Below the pieces are notes generated by a model. It was not told the origin of the DNA and did no database searches. It saw only the letters and a list, made by a program, of their open reading frames with translations. Source: Clostridiales bacterium (GTDB lineage Bacteria; Bacillota; Clostridia; Lachnospirales; Anaerotignaceae). Taken from it: a DNA stretch of 6,207 bases. Every line of letters starts with the position of its first letter. Position 1 is the stretch's first letter. Below are positions 1 to 6,207 of this stretch, one piece after another. The DNA lies in the NCBI GenBank assembly GCA_021202325.1, contig JAJQDF010000110.1:1-6207 (forward strand), written 5' to 3'. Made by a program: the position numbers and the translations under genes.

Positions 1-11
1 ATAATACCTAT

Positions 12-49
12 GTAAAAGTAAAAGTTTCGTTAGGAACTTTTGCTTTTAC
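12..49. repeat. 17-bp hairpin at the left edge of the window
   Basis: GTAAAAGTAAAAGTTTC (12-28) pairs with GGAACTTTTGCTTTTAC (33-49) around the loop GTTA. As plus-strand RNA all 17 positions pair, two of them G-U (19-42 and 27-34). As minus-strand RNA these two become A-C mismatches. The asymmetry hints that the structure acts in rightward transcripts, for example from a convergent gene left of the window. There is no T-run after the stem on either strand. Confidence 0.45.
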
Positions 50-58
50 CTCCGTAAC

Positions 59-87
59 AAGCAGAAATTCCCCAAGAATTTCTGCTT
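59..87 (-). terminator. Perfect 12-bp hairpin downstream of mfd, possible weak terminator
   Basis: AAGCAGAAATTC pairs without mismatch with GAATTTCTGCTT around a 5-base loop. It is 41 bases past the mfd stop and could end the operon transcript. Neither strand has a proper run of T after the stem (GTTACGG on the minus side, AACAGC on the plus side), so it is not a textbook intrinsic terminator. It may instead protect the mRNA 3' end, or be part of a leader for the next gene. Confidence 0.4.
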
Positions 88-88
88 A

Positions 89-105
89 ACAGCTAGCTTT
101 GCTGT
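89..105. repeat. Small inverted repeat after mfd
   Basis: ACAGC and GCTGT form a 5-bp stem around a 7-base loop. It includes the palindrome AGCTAGCT (91-98). It lies at the expected start of a transcript from the promoter at 112-139. It is too weak to be a terminator alone. Confidence 0.35.
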
Positions 106-111
106 AAATTC

Positions 112-139
112 ATTATACCTAATTTTGCTTAACTTTCAA
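112..139 (-). promoter_or_regulatory. Candidate sigma-70/SigA-type promoter reading leftward out of the window
   Basis: On the minus strand TTGAAA (139-134, five of six consensus bases) is followed after 16 bases by a perfect TATAAT (117-112). It spans the mfd stop codon. Transcription would start near 105 and run through the hairpins at 89-105, 59-87 and 12-49 toward a gene beyond position 1. In related Firmicutes the gene after mfd is often a peptidyl-prolyl isomerase or spoVT, which is not visible here. The site was found by eye. It is a good match, but chance matches occur in A/T-rich spacers. Confidence 0.5.
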
Positions 140-3100
140 CCTTGTTTAGGCTGTCTATGAAAATTTTAATGCAATCCAAAGAATTTTTTCCATTCCCTAA
201 TGTTTTTCTTATTGTTATATATGGCTCCTCAGCCGACGTAAACATATAGGGACTGTCCTTCTCTGTCAAAAGCTTAGTAATCTTGGCCGTATCAACATTG
301 GCGTTGGCTCTGAATGTTACAACTATGTTTTTCTGCTTCTCGGCTATGGATACGATATCCATGGCGTGAGCTTGGGATTTCACAAGCGCCACATCAAGCA
401 GCGCCTGAACGCATCTTGGCAAGTCTCCGAACCTGTCCTCTATTTCGTCCTGAACATCGTTGAATGTATCTTGGTTGTTTATAAGCGATATTTTTTTGTA
501 TATTTCAAGGCGCTGTTCCTCGTTTTCAATATAATATTCGGGTATATAGGCATCCACGCTTATGTCCACCGATGTCTCGAAGCTGTCCGGCTTTGCCTCT
601 CCCTTAAGGCAGCATACTGCCTCATCCAATAGCTTGCAGTACATATCGTAGCCGACCGCTTCCATATGTCCGTGCTGTTCTCCGCCAAGTAGAGATCCGG
701 CACCTCTTATTTCCAAATCCCTCATGGCAATCTTGAAGCCTGAACCGAATTCTGTGAATTCCTTGACGGTTTGCAGCCTTTTCTCGGATACCTCGTTCAG
801 AACCTTGTCCTTTCTGTACATGAGATAGGCATAGGATGTCCTGTTGCTTCTTCCTACACGGCCTCTCAGCTGATAGAGCTGTGCCAATCCCATTTTGTCG
901 GCATCTTCTATTATTATTGTGTTTACATTGGGGATGTCCAAGCCGGTTTCTATTATTGTAGTGCATACAAGCACATCTATATCGCCCTCGATGAATTCAT
1001 CCATTATTTCTTCCAGTTCTTCTTCATCCATTCTGCCATGGGCATACTGTACCCTGGCCTCGGGAGCAAGCTTCTGTATCCTTGCGGCGGCCTCAAAAAT
1101 ATTGTCAACACGGTTATGGAGATAGTACACCTGACCGCCACGTGACAGCTCCCTGTGTATGGCGTCCCTTACGAACTGCTCGTTGCTCTCCATTACAAAT
1201 GTCTGCACCGGCATTCTTTCCTCCGGCGGCTCCTCCAAAAGGCTCATGTCCCTTATGCCCGAAAGGCTCATATGGAGGGTTCTTGGTATGGGGGTTGCCG
1301 TAAGTGTCAGCACGTTTACGTTGGCCTTCAATCTCTTGAGCTTTTCCTTGTGGCTGACGCCGAAACGCTGTTCCTCGTCAACTATAATAAGTCCCAAATC
1401 CTTAAAAGCGACGTCCTTTGACAGCAGTCTGTGGGTTCCTATTACTATATCCGTCATTCCGCTTTTAAGATTTTTTATTGTCTTTCTCTGCTCCTTGGCT
1501 GTCTTGAAACGGTTGAGAAGCTCTATTTCTATGGGATAGTTGGCCATACGCTTTGTAAATGTATTGTAATGCTGCTGTGCCAATATGGTGGTCGGCACAA
1601 GATAGGCCACCTGCTTACTGTCCTGAACAGTTTTGAATGCCGCCCTTACGGCCACCTCGGTCTTACCGTAGCCAACGTCTCCGCATATGAGTCTGTCCAT
1701 TACCTTGCCGCTTTCCATGTCACGTTTTATGTCCTCAACGGCATCCAGCTGATCCTCTGTCGGCTCATATTCAAAGCTTTCCTCAAATTCCTTCTGCCAG
1801 GATGTGTCTGGAGAATATTTATATCCGTCCACTGCCTGTCTTCTGGCGTATATCTCTACCAAGTCCTCGGCAAGTACGGCAACTGCGGTTCTGACCTTGG
1901 ACTTCATCTTGTTCCAGTCGCTGCCGCCCAGTTTATTAAGCTTCGGCTTCGAGCCCTCGCTACCGATATATTTCTGCACAAGGTCCATCTGGTTTACCGG
2001 TACAAAAAGGTTGCTTCCGCCGGCATATGCAATCTTGAGATAATCCTTGTTTACTCCGTTTACGGAAATTTTCTCCATTCCCTTATATATACCGATACCA
2101 TGGCTCTCATGTACAACAAAGTCGCCGACCTTCAGGTCTGTGAAGCTCTCTATGGCCTTGCCCTTCTTGCCTTTTTTCTTTCTTCTCTTAAGTCCCTGCT
2201 CGCCGCTTATTTCACTCAATGAGAACACGGCAAACTTAATCTCCGAATACTCAAAGCCTCTGGACAGGTTTCCTCTGCAAATATACACTCCGCCGAAAGC
2301 CGGCACAAATTCAGCATTTTCCTCTATCAAAGCGGCGGTAACTCCCTTTTCCTCCAGCTCTGCGGCTATTCTCTTACAGCGGCTCTCGCCTCCGCCGAAT
2401 ATTATTGTTCTGTAGCCCTCACCCTTAAGATATTTTATCTCATCATAGAACAGGTCATATCTGTTGTTGAAGGCAGAGGATGCCTTAACCGAAAAGCTTG
2501 CCAATCCCTTAAGCCTGAAATCCGGCACGCTCTGTGTAACGGCGCAGAAAAGAACCTCTCTGAATTTCGATGAAAATGAATAAATGTCGTTTATATCATA
2601 TATAAGTCCCATCTGTTTGGGCAGAATATAGCCCCTCTGCAGTCTTTCCTTCATACTGTCGGTAAATTCCTCGTATACAGTGTCCACATGGGATCTCATT
2701 TTTTTCGGTTCATCATAAAAAATAATTGTGTTCTCTGGGAGATAGTCGAAAAGACTCACAGTTTCCACTGACAGATAGTTTACAAAGGCGCCTATTTCGT
2801 TTATGCCGCTTCTGAGCTTGTCAACTGCCTCTCCGACGGTGTTCCTTATGTTCTCGGCGGCTTCCTCGTCGCCCTTTTTCTCGTAGCCCTTTACGGCCTT
2901 GAGCATATCGGCTTCCATCTTTTCGGCAGCTTCCTTTGCGGCCTCATCTCCGAATATTATTTCCTTAACCGGAAATATTCTTAAGTTTTCCATTCTCTCC
3001 ATTGACCTTTGGTTCATTATGTCAAACGTCCGTATGGAGTCCACCTCGTCGTCCCAATATTCAACTCTGACCGCCGTATCGTTGACAGGGGAAAATATAT

Positions 3101-3638
3101 CCACAATTCCACCCCTTACGGCGAACTGTCCCACGCCTTCTACGACATTGCTTCTTTCATAGCCCATGAGAACAAGACGGCTTATAAGCTTCTCCAAGGG
3201 AAATATATCCCCCTCCTTAAGTTCGACTGTATAGCCCTCCATATCCTTCTTGGTCATGAGCCTGTCAAAAAGCGCCTCTGCCGTAGTGCATATTATATCG
3301 ACTTCGCCCCTCATAAGGCTGTCTATGGTTAAAAAACGCTGTCTTGTTATATCGCTTGAATGTACGTCGGCGCTGTAGAATATGAAATCCTTAGCCGGAT
3401 AGTACATAGTTTTTTCATTCAGCATGGATATGTCGTTATATATTGCCTTGGCATCGGCCTCGTCGTGGGCTATAATGAGCCCCTTCATATTAGAATCCTC
3501 GCAGAGAGCGTACATCAATTGGGTTTTCTGCACGTCAATAACTCCTGTTGCCAAGACAGGAGTGTTCTTCGTTCTTATATTTTCAAGGATATGCCTATAA
3601 TCGGCAATTTCCTTCAGAGGTTCTATCAGCCACTTCAC
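129..3638 (-). CDS. mfd: Transcription-repair coupling factor Mfd
   Basis: A full-length 1169-residue Mfd (the family is about 1150-1180). This ATP-driven DNA translocase pushes stalled RNA polymerase off damaged DNA and recruits UvrA for nucleotide excision repair. Domains in order: a UvrB-like N-terminal module with QFAVRGGIVDIF (171-182), its helicase motifs degenerate as usual; a linker region with a polybasic patch (484-494); the CarD-like RNA-polymerase-interaction domain from about 500 (VGDFVVHESHGIG, H510); the RecG-like translocase with Walker A GDVGYGKTE (653-661, K659), DEEQ box (754-757), TATPIPRTL, and the TRG-motif region with QLRGRVGR (923-930); and the C-terminal D7 domain from about 1025 that autoinhibits UvrA binding. 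The start is GTG at 3638: an in-frame TAA lies immediately upstream, and AGGTGG sits 7 bases away. It is the last gene of the operon within this window. Confidence 0.98.
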   Translation of the reverse strand: MKWLIEPLKEIADYRHILENIRTKNTPVLATGVIDVQKTQLMYALCEDSNMKGLIIAHDEADAKAIYNDISMLNEKTMYYPAKDFIFYSADVHSSDITRQRFLTIDSLMRGEVDIICTTAEALFDRLMTKKDMEGYTVELKEGDIFPLEKLISRLVLMGYERSNVVEGVGQFAVRGGIVDIFSPVNDTAVRVEYWDDEVDSIRTFDIMNQRSMERMENLRIFPVKEIIFGDEAAKEAAEKMEADMLKAVKGYEKKGDEEAAENIRNTVGEAVDKLRSGINEIGAFVNYLSVETVSLFDYLPENTIIFYDEPKKMRSHVDTVYEEFTDSMKERLQRGYILPKQMGLIYDINDIYSFSSKFREVLFCAVTQSVPDFRLKGLASFSVKASSAFNNRYDLFYDEIKYLKGEGYRTIIFGGGESRCKRIAAELEEKGVTAALIEENAEFVPAFGGVYICRGNLSRGFEYSEIKFAVFSLSEISGEQGLKRRKKKGKKGKAIESFTDLKVGDFVVHESHGIGIYKGMEKISVNGVNKDYLKIAYAGGSNLFVPVNQMDLVQKYIGSEGSKPKLNKLGGSDWNKMKSKVRTAVAVLAEDLVEIYARRQAVDGYKYSPDTSWQKEFEESFEYEPTEDQLDAVEDIKRDMESGKVMDRLICGDVGYGKTEVAVRAAFKTVQDSKQVAYLVPTTILAQQHYNTFTKRMANYPIEIELLNRFKTAKEQRKTIKNLKSGMTDIVIGTHRLLSKDVAFKDLGLIIVDEEQRFGVSHKEKLKRLKANVNVLTLTATPIPRTLHMSLSGIRDMSLLEEPPEERMPVQTFVMESNEQFVRDAIHRELSRGGQVYYLHNRVDNIFEAAARIQKLAPEARVQYAHGRMDEEELEEIMDEFIEGDIDVLVCTTIIETGLDIPNVNTIIIEDADKMGLAQLYQLRGRVGRSNRTSYAYLMYRKDKVLNEVSEKRLQTVKEFTEFGSGFKIAMRDLEIRGAGSLLGGEQHGHMEAVGYDMYCKLLDEAVCCLKGEAKPDSFETSVDISVDAYIPEYYIENEEQRLEIYKKISLINNQDTFNDVQDEIEDRFGDLPRCVQALLDVALVKSQAHAMDIVSIAEKQKNIVVTFRANANVDTAKITKLLTEKDSPYMFTSAEEPYITIRKTLGNGKNSLDCIKIFIDSLNKVES

Positions 3639-3645
3639 TTAAAAA

Positions 3646-3651
3646 CCACCT
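3646..3651 (-). promoter_or_regulatory. Ribosome binding site of mfd, before a GTG start
   Basis: AGGTGG on the minus strand, 7 bases before the GTG at 3638 and just after the pth stop codon. The in-frame TAA at 3639-3641 rules out any start further upstream, so the rare GTG start is well supported. Confidence 0.8.
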
Positions 3652-3652
3652 C

Positions 3653-4315
3653 TTATTCATTATGTAAAGCCTCACCCGGCTTTTCTTCACTGTTTTCATT
3701 GGTATTAACTTCGTTTTTATCGGCTTCCTCGGCCTTTTTCACCTTAACCTTCTGCTTGGCGTTGAACTTATTCATGGTGTTCTTTATGCCCAAGGAAATA
3801 AATATTCCTGCGGCCTGGGAAGCCTTATCAATGCCTGAAAGGATGAGGGGCTCATCATCCTTCGGGAATTTAGCCAGTACATAGTCGGCTAAATCCCAGC
3901 CGTTGGGCTTTTCGCCAATGCCGACCTTTATGCGGTTGAAGGAATCCGTTCCCAAATGGCTTATTATGCTCTTTATGCCGTTATGTCCGCCGGCTGAGCC
4001 CTTTTCCCTAATTCTAATCATGCCAAGCTCAAGGCTTGTATCGTCAAATATGACTATAAGATTTTCCAGCGGCACCTTATAAAACGACATTACTTCCTTA
4101 ACGCTCTCGCCGCTTAGGTTCATGAAAGTCTGGGGCTTAACAAGCATAACCTTTTTGCCGCTAATCATGCCATCACCCACAAGAGCCTTGTGCTTGAACT
4201 TCGACACATCGATATTGTACACATCCGCCAGCTTGTCTATTACCCTGAAACCGACATTGTGCTTTGTGTCGGCATATTCTTTGCCGGGATTGCCCAGTCC
4301 GACTATTACATACAT
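3653..4315 (-). CDS. pth: Peptidyl-tRNA hydrolase (bacterial Pth1 type)
   Basis: A 220-residue esterase that releases tRNA from peptidyl-tRNA that has fallen off the ribosome, an essential cytosolic recycling step in most bacteria. The chain opens directly on the family signature MYVIVGLGNPG. Expected active-site and binding residues are visible: N9 and the catalytic H19 (in TKHNVGF), M65-N66 (in QTFMNLSG), D91 (in IFDDTSLELG) and N112 (in GGHNG). The Pth fold should end near residue 186. About 34 further residues form a charged tail, basic KQKVKVKK (187-194) and then acidic and asparagine-rich, making it longer than the usual 185-195 residues. The start is the ATG at 4315, preceded by AGGAGAGA and matching where family members normally begin. 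The frame continues open upstream to 4420 (see the separate entry). It lies 91 bases after alaX and 14 bases before mfd. Confidence 0.97.
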   Translation of the reverse strand: MYVIVGLGNPGKEYADTKHNVGFRVIDKLADVYNIDVSKFKHKALVGDGMISGKKVMLVKPQTFMNLSGESVKEVMSFYKVPLENLIVIFDDTSLELGMIRIREKGSAGGHNGIKSIISHLGTDSFNRIKVGIGEKPNGWDLADYVLAKFPKDDEPLILSGIDKASQAAGIFISLGIKNTMNKFNAKQKVKVKKAEEADKNEVNTNENSEEKPGEALHNE

Positions 4316-4420
4316 GTTGTTATCTCTCCTGTTGAATATTCCGGCGAACAGGCTCTGATAGGCTATTACCGCCAAAAATATCAGAACCGCCGCCGAAATT
4401 ATTATTTTAGCTAAGTTCAT
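4316..4420 (-). other. Open in-frame extension upstream of pth encoding a possible membrane segment
   Basis: The pth frame is open for 35 codons upstream, back to an ATG at 4420 that overlaps the end of alaX by 14 bases. The predicted extension is short polar (MNLAK), then about 24 mostly hydrophobic residues (6-29, rich in I, A, V, L, F), then NRRDNN just before the normal Pth start. This looks like one transmembrane helix. With RR on its C-terminal side, the positive-inside rule would keep Pth in the cytoplasm. The ATG at 4420 has only a weak purine stretch (AGAGAG, 11 bases away), far poorer than the internal site before 4315. So this may be a minor membrane-anchored isoform, the remains of a small membrane protein gene, or merely untranslated spacer without a stop. 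The codons used (GCG, ATA, GCC) resemble neighbouring genes. Confidence 0.4.
4323..4330 (-). promoter_or_regulatory. Ribosome binding site of pth
   Basis: AGGAGAGA on the minus strand, 7 bases before the ATG at 4315. It supports initiation at MYVIVGLG, the normal Pth N-terminus, as the main start. Confidence 0.8.
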
Positions 4421-5561
4421 TTCTTATGTATCTCTCTATTTCTTCGGCACTTGCCATAAATGAACCCTGAACCAAATTGTCTTTTCCGCCGCCACGGCCA
4501 TTTAAAACCTTATTGGCTCCTTTTACGAAGGAAACAACATCCTTCTCCCTGCTTGCTATGGCGTATCTGTAGCCATAATCATCGTTTCCGCTGAGCACTG
4601 CCGCCGTAGGGCACTTTTCCAAAAGCATTTCTGCAAATACCCTTATCTCGAAGGGCTCTGCCAAATCCTCAAAGAGTACGGCACATTTTTCGCCGGCAGG
4701 GACATTATCCCTTTTCAGCTCAAAAAGCTTTGTTTTTACGGCCACAAGCTCCTCTTTTATTTCCTCACGCTCATTTTTAAGCCTCTGTACAGCTTCATTT
4801 ATCTCATAGGGCTTTGCGGAGAGCATCTGCGATATTTCATGGACAAGCTTATCCTTCACAGCATAATCCTCACGGGCCTGGGCGCCGGCAAGCATTGTTA
4901 TCCTTGTACCGCCCTTATATCTCTGCATACCGGTTATTTTTATAACGCCTATCTCGCCGGTTCTGCGCACATGGAGACCGCAGCAGGCACAGGTGTCATA
5001 ATCCGGGAAGCGCACAATTCTTACATCGCCCTCAAGAGCCTTTTTGCTTCTGTATTCAAGGTCCTGAAGCTCCTCAGGCGTAGGATAGAATATCTCCGGC
5101 TCAAAATCCTTATATATGGCCTCATTGGCATCCTCCTCCACGAAGGAAAGCTCCTCCTCCGTAAGAATACCGTTGAAATCAATTGTTATGCACTCGCTTC
5201 CCATATGGAAGCCCACGTTGTCGAAACCATAGCCGTCATGTATCAGTCCGGAAACGATATGCTCGCCGGAATGCTGCTGCATAAGGCGGTGCCTTATAAT
5301 CATGTCAACCAATCCCGTTACTTTGCTTCCGACCTCAAGGGGCTTATCGATATAGTGGACAATCTCCCCGTCAACCTCCTGCACATCATATACTATGGCA
5401 GGCGGTATTGTTCCCACATCAGCCGGCTGTCCGCCGCCTTCGGGATAGAAACAGGTTCTGTCCAGCACTACCTCATAATACTTACTGCCCTTACGGCATT
5501 TTGTTACTGTTGCTTCAAATACACTTTGTGTTACGTCTTCATAATATAAGCGTTCCGTCAT
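4407..5561 (-). CDS. alaX: Alanyl-tRNA editing protein, long AlaX type (AlaX-L)
   Basis: A 384-residue, free-standing relative of the editing half of alanyl-tRNA synthetase. The family hydrolyses Ser-tRNA(Ala), and often Gly-tRNA(Ala), in trans. In order: an N-terminal beta-barrel region with FYPEGGGQP (38-46), the conserved glycine motif; the editing (tRNA_SAD) domain with zinc motif H97-x3-H101 (HSGEH) and C193-x3-H197 (CCGLH); a charged helix around 238-285 that looks like a coiled coil; and a C-terminal DHHA1-like domain ending with GRGGGKD (355-361). All four expected zinc ligands are present, so it should be active. There is no synthetase catalytic domain, so it is not AlaRS. The start is the ATG at 5561, which has AAAGGAGA 7 bases upstream. 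The frame is open 19 residues further to 5618, but that part overlaps the NUDIX gene and is unneeded. The ATGA overlap with the NUDIX stop suggests translational coupling. Confidence 0.95.
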   Translation of the reverse strand: MTERLYYEDVTQSVFEATVTKCRKGSKYYEVVLDRTCFYPEGGGQPADVGTIPPAIVYDVQEVDGEIVHYIDKPLEVGSKVTGLVDMIIRHRLMQQHSGEHIVSGLIHDGYGFDNVGFHMGSECITIDFNGILTEEELSFVEEDANEAIYKDFEPEIFYPTPEELQDLEYRSKKALEGDVRIVRFPDYDTCACCGLHVRRTGEIGVIKITGMQRYKGGTRITMLAGAQAREDYAVKDKLVHEISQMLSAKPYEINEAVQRLKNEREEIKEELVAVKTKLFELKRDNVPAGEKCAVLFEDLAEPFEIRVFAEMLLEKCPTAAVLSGNDDYGYRYAIASREKDVVSFVKGANKVLNGRGGGKDNLVQGSFMASAEEIERYIRNELS

Positions 5562-6115
5562 GGCAATGTCTCCTTTGACCAAAAATAGCATACCGCCTGA
5601 GTTCTTGCCGAAAAGCATTCCTCGGCCAATAGCTTCCTAACTTCTTCCTTCGTATAGAGTCCTGCGGAAATTTCCTCGTCTGCAAACTTGCATTCCTCTA
5701 TATCCCCATCTATTTCACAGAACACAACAACGCTCTTTTCGTCGGTCACGCCTGTGCATGAAAAGGCGGATTTAAGCATATCGTTTATTTTAACAATATC
5801 CATACCCGTTTCTTCCTTAAGCTCCCTTGCGGCAGCCTGAGAGGGTGTTTCTCCTTCATCTATGAGCCCTGCCGGGAAAGCCCAGACATAGTCGTTTACG
5901 CCCATCCTAAATTCCCTAATGAGAAGTATCCTCCCATCCTTGAATCCGGCAATGGCAACGCCGGCTGTCTTTTTTCCGACGGATACTGCCGAAAGACCGC
6001 TTTCACGGCTCACCATTTCGTATACTTTGTCTTTTCCCTCTTTGTTTTTATAGGTAAGCTCATAGCTATTCAGGAACTTTCCTTTTTTTGTCTGTTTAAA
6101 ATCCTTAAGTTCCAT
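5558..6115 (-). CDS. NUDIX hydrolase, ADP-ribose pyrophosphatase-like
   Basis: A 185-residue cytosolic NUDIX hydrolase. The family uses divalent metal to split X-linked nucleoside diphosphates. The NUDIX box is complete at residues 83-105, matching G-x5-E-x7-REUxEExGU with G83, E89, R97-E98, E101-E102 and G104. The preceding stretch, IREFR (66-70) then VWAFPAGLID (77-86), is typical of the ADP-ribose/nucleoside-diphosphate-sugar branch (NudF-like), so ADP-ribose to AMP plus ribose 5-phosphate is the likeliest reaction, as inference only. The proline expected about 16 residues after the box in classical ADP-ribose pyrophosphatases is threonine here (T121, in SCTGVTDE), so the substrate is less certain. 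The start is the ATG at 6115, which has a GAGGG site 6 bases upstream. The frame stays open to a GTG at 6151, adding 12 residues, but that start has no clear ribosome site. The TGA stop overlaps the AlaX ATG. It is probably the first gene of the operon. Confidence 0.93.
   Translation of the reverse strand: MELKDFKQTKKGKFLNSYELTYKNKEGKDKVYEMVSRESGLSAVSVGKKTAGVAIAGFKDGRILLIREFRMGVNDYVWAFPAGLIDEGETPSQAAARELKEETGMDIVKINDMLKSAFSCTGVTDEKSVVVFCEIDGDIEECKFADEEISAGLYTKEEVRKLLAEECFSARTQAVCYFWSKETLP
5569..5576 (-). promoter_or_regulatory. Ribosome binding site of alaX
   Basis: AAAGGAGA on the minus strand, inside the last codons of the NUDIX gene, 7 bases before the ATG at 5561. It is the best Shine-Dalgarno match in the window. 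It fixes the AlaX start at MTERLYY rather than the upstream in-frame ATG at 5618. Confidence 0.85.
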
Positions 6116-6121
6116 TTTATA

Positions 6122-6127
6122 CCCTCG
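6122..6127 (-). promoter_or_regulatory. Ribosome binding site of the NUDIX gene
   Basis: CGAGGG read on the minus strand, ending 6 bases before the ATG at 6115. It favours this ATG over the in-frame GTG at 6151 and the ATG at 6145. Confidence 0.6.
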
Positions 6128-6207
6128 ATTAACATTTTGGCACATAATCACTCATTTTTCAACAAAAACAGTTAGACATTTTTAGTCTCTTTTTTACACT
6201 TTTTCGA

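Larger units (their letters stand above)
1..121. repeat. Direct repeat ATWATACCTA flanking the hairpin cluster
   Basis: ATAATACCTA at 1-10 and ATTATACCTA at 112-121 match at 9 of 10 bases and bracket the three hairpins. The right copy contains the -10 box of the candidate promoter. The pair could be duplicated target sites of a small non-coding element, or coincidence in A/T-rich sequence. No inverted ends were found inside the repeats, and the left copy touches the window edge. Confidence 0.3.

Noticed and set aside
622..966. Minus-strand open frame of 114 codons in another frame of mfd
   Set aside because: It overlaps the TRG region of Mfd, is basic and low-complexity, and shows no conserved motif.
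1431..2222. Plus-strand open frame of 263 codons inside mfd
   Set aside because: It is antisense to the conserved Mfd translocase and interaction domains, has no recognisable domain, and is explained by the codon bias of mfd on the other strand.
3360..3884. Plus-strand open frame crossing the pth-mfd junction
   Set aside because: It is antisense to two well-supported genes, with no domain and no reason to be coding.
4839..5549. Plus-strand open frame of 236 codons inside alaX
   Set aside because: It lies opposite the zinc-binding editing domain of AlaX, whose motifs are intact. The translation shows no coherent family features.
5562..5618. Nineteen-residue upstream extension of AlaX
   Set aside because: It overlaps the NUDIX gene, lacks homology to AlaX N-termini, and the ATG at 5561 has a far better ribosome site.
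6134..6162. Possible operon promoter TTGAAA-N17-CAAAAT on the minus strand
   Set aside because: The -10 box matches only four of six bases, and the predicted start would fall right on the ribosome site of the NUDIX gene, leaving almost no leader. The true promoter may lie further upstream.
6169..6197. AGAC/GTCT inverted repeat followed by a T-run on the plus strand, terminator-like
   Set aside because: The stem is only 4 bp with an A/T loop. It could be the 3' end of a gene to the right, but nothing else supports this at the window edge.

Overview
The window carries four complete protein genes, all read leftward on the minus strand and tightly packed. In transcription order they are a NUDIX hydrolase (5558-6115), an AlaX-type alanyl-tRNA editing protein (4407-5561), peptidyl-tRNA hydrolase Pth (3653-4315) and the transcription-repair coupling factor Mfd (129-3638). 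Only about 92 bases upstream of the first gene and 128 bases downstream of the last are not coding. No RNA gene, CRISPR array, insertion sequence or phage gene was seen.

The likely source is a Gram-positive anaerobe of the class Clostridia, possibly Lachnospiraceae. This is inferred from the pth-mfd neighbourhood typical of Firmicutes, the purine-rich Shine-Dalgarno sites before every gene, frequent ATA isoleucine codons with intermediate base composition, and an AlaX protein of the long clostridial style. The genus cannot be fixed from this sequence.

The genes look like one operon. The NUDIX stop and the AlaX start share an ATGA overlap. Pth follows AlaX after 91 bases, and Mfd follows Pth after 14 bases. 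Functionally they are housekeeping: nucleotide-sugar or nucleotide clean-up (NUDIX), removal of serine or glycine wrongly attached to tRNA-Ala (AlaX), recycling of peptidyl-tRNA dropped from ribosomes (Pth), and removal of RNA polymerase stalled at DNA damage with recruitment of excision repair (Mfd). A translation quality-control pair thus sits beside a transcription rescue factor.

I did not find a new system. The points most worth a second look are: an open, in-frame extension upstream of Pth that would add a membrane-spanning segment; a long charged tail on Pth; and a short region after mfd with three hairpins, a good leftward promoter and a near-perfect 10-base direct repeat.
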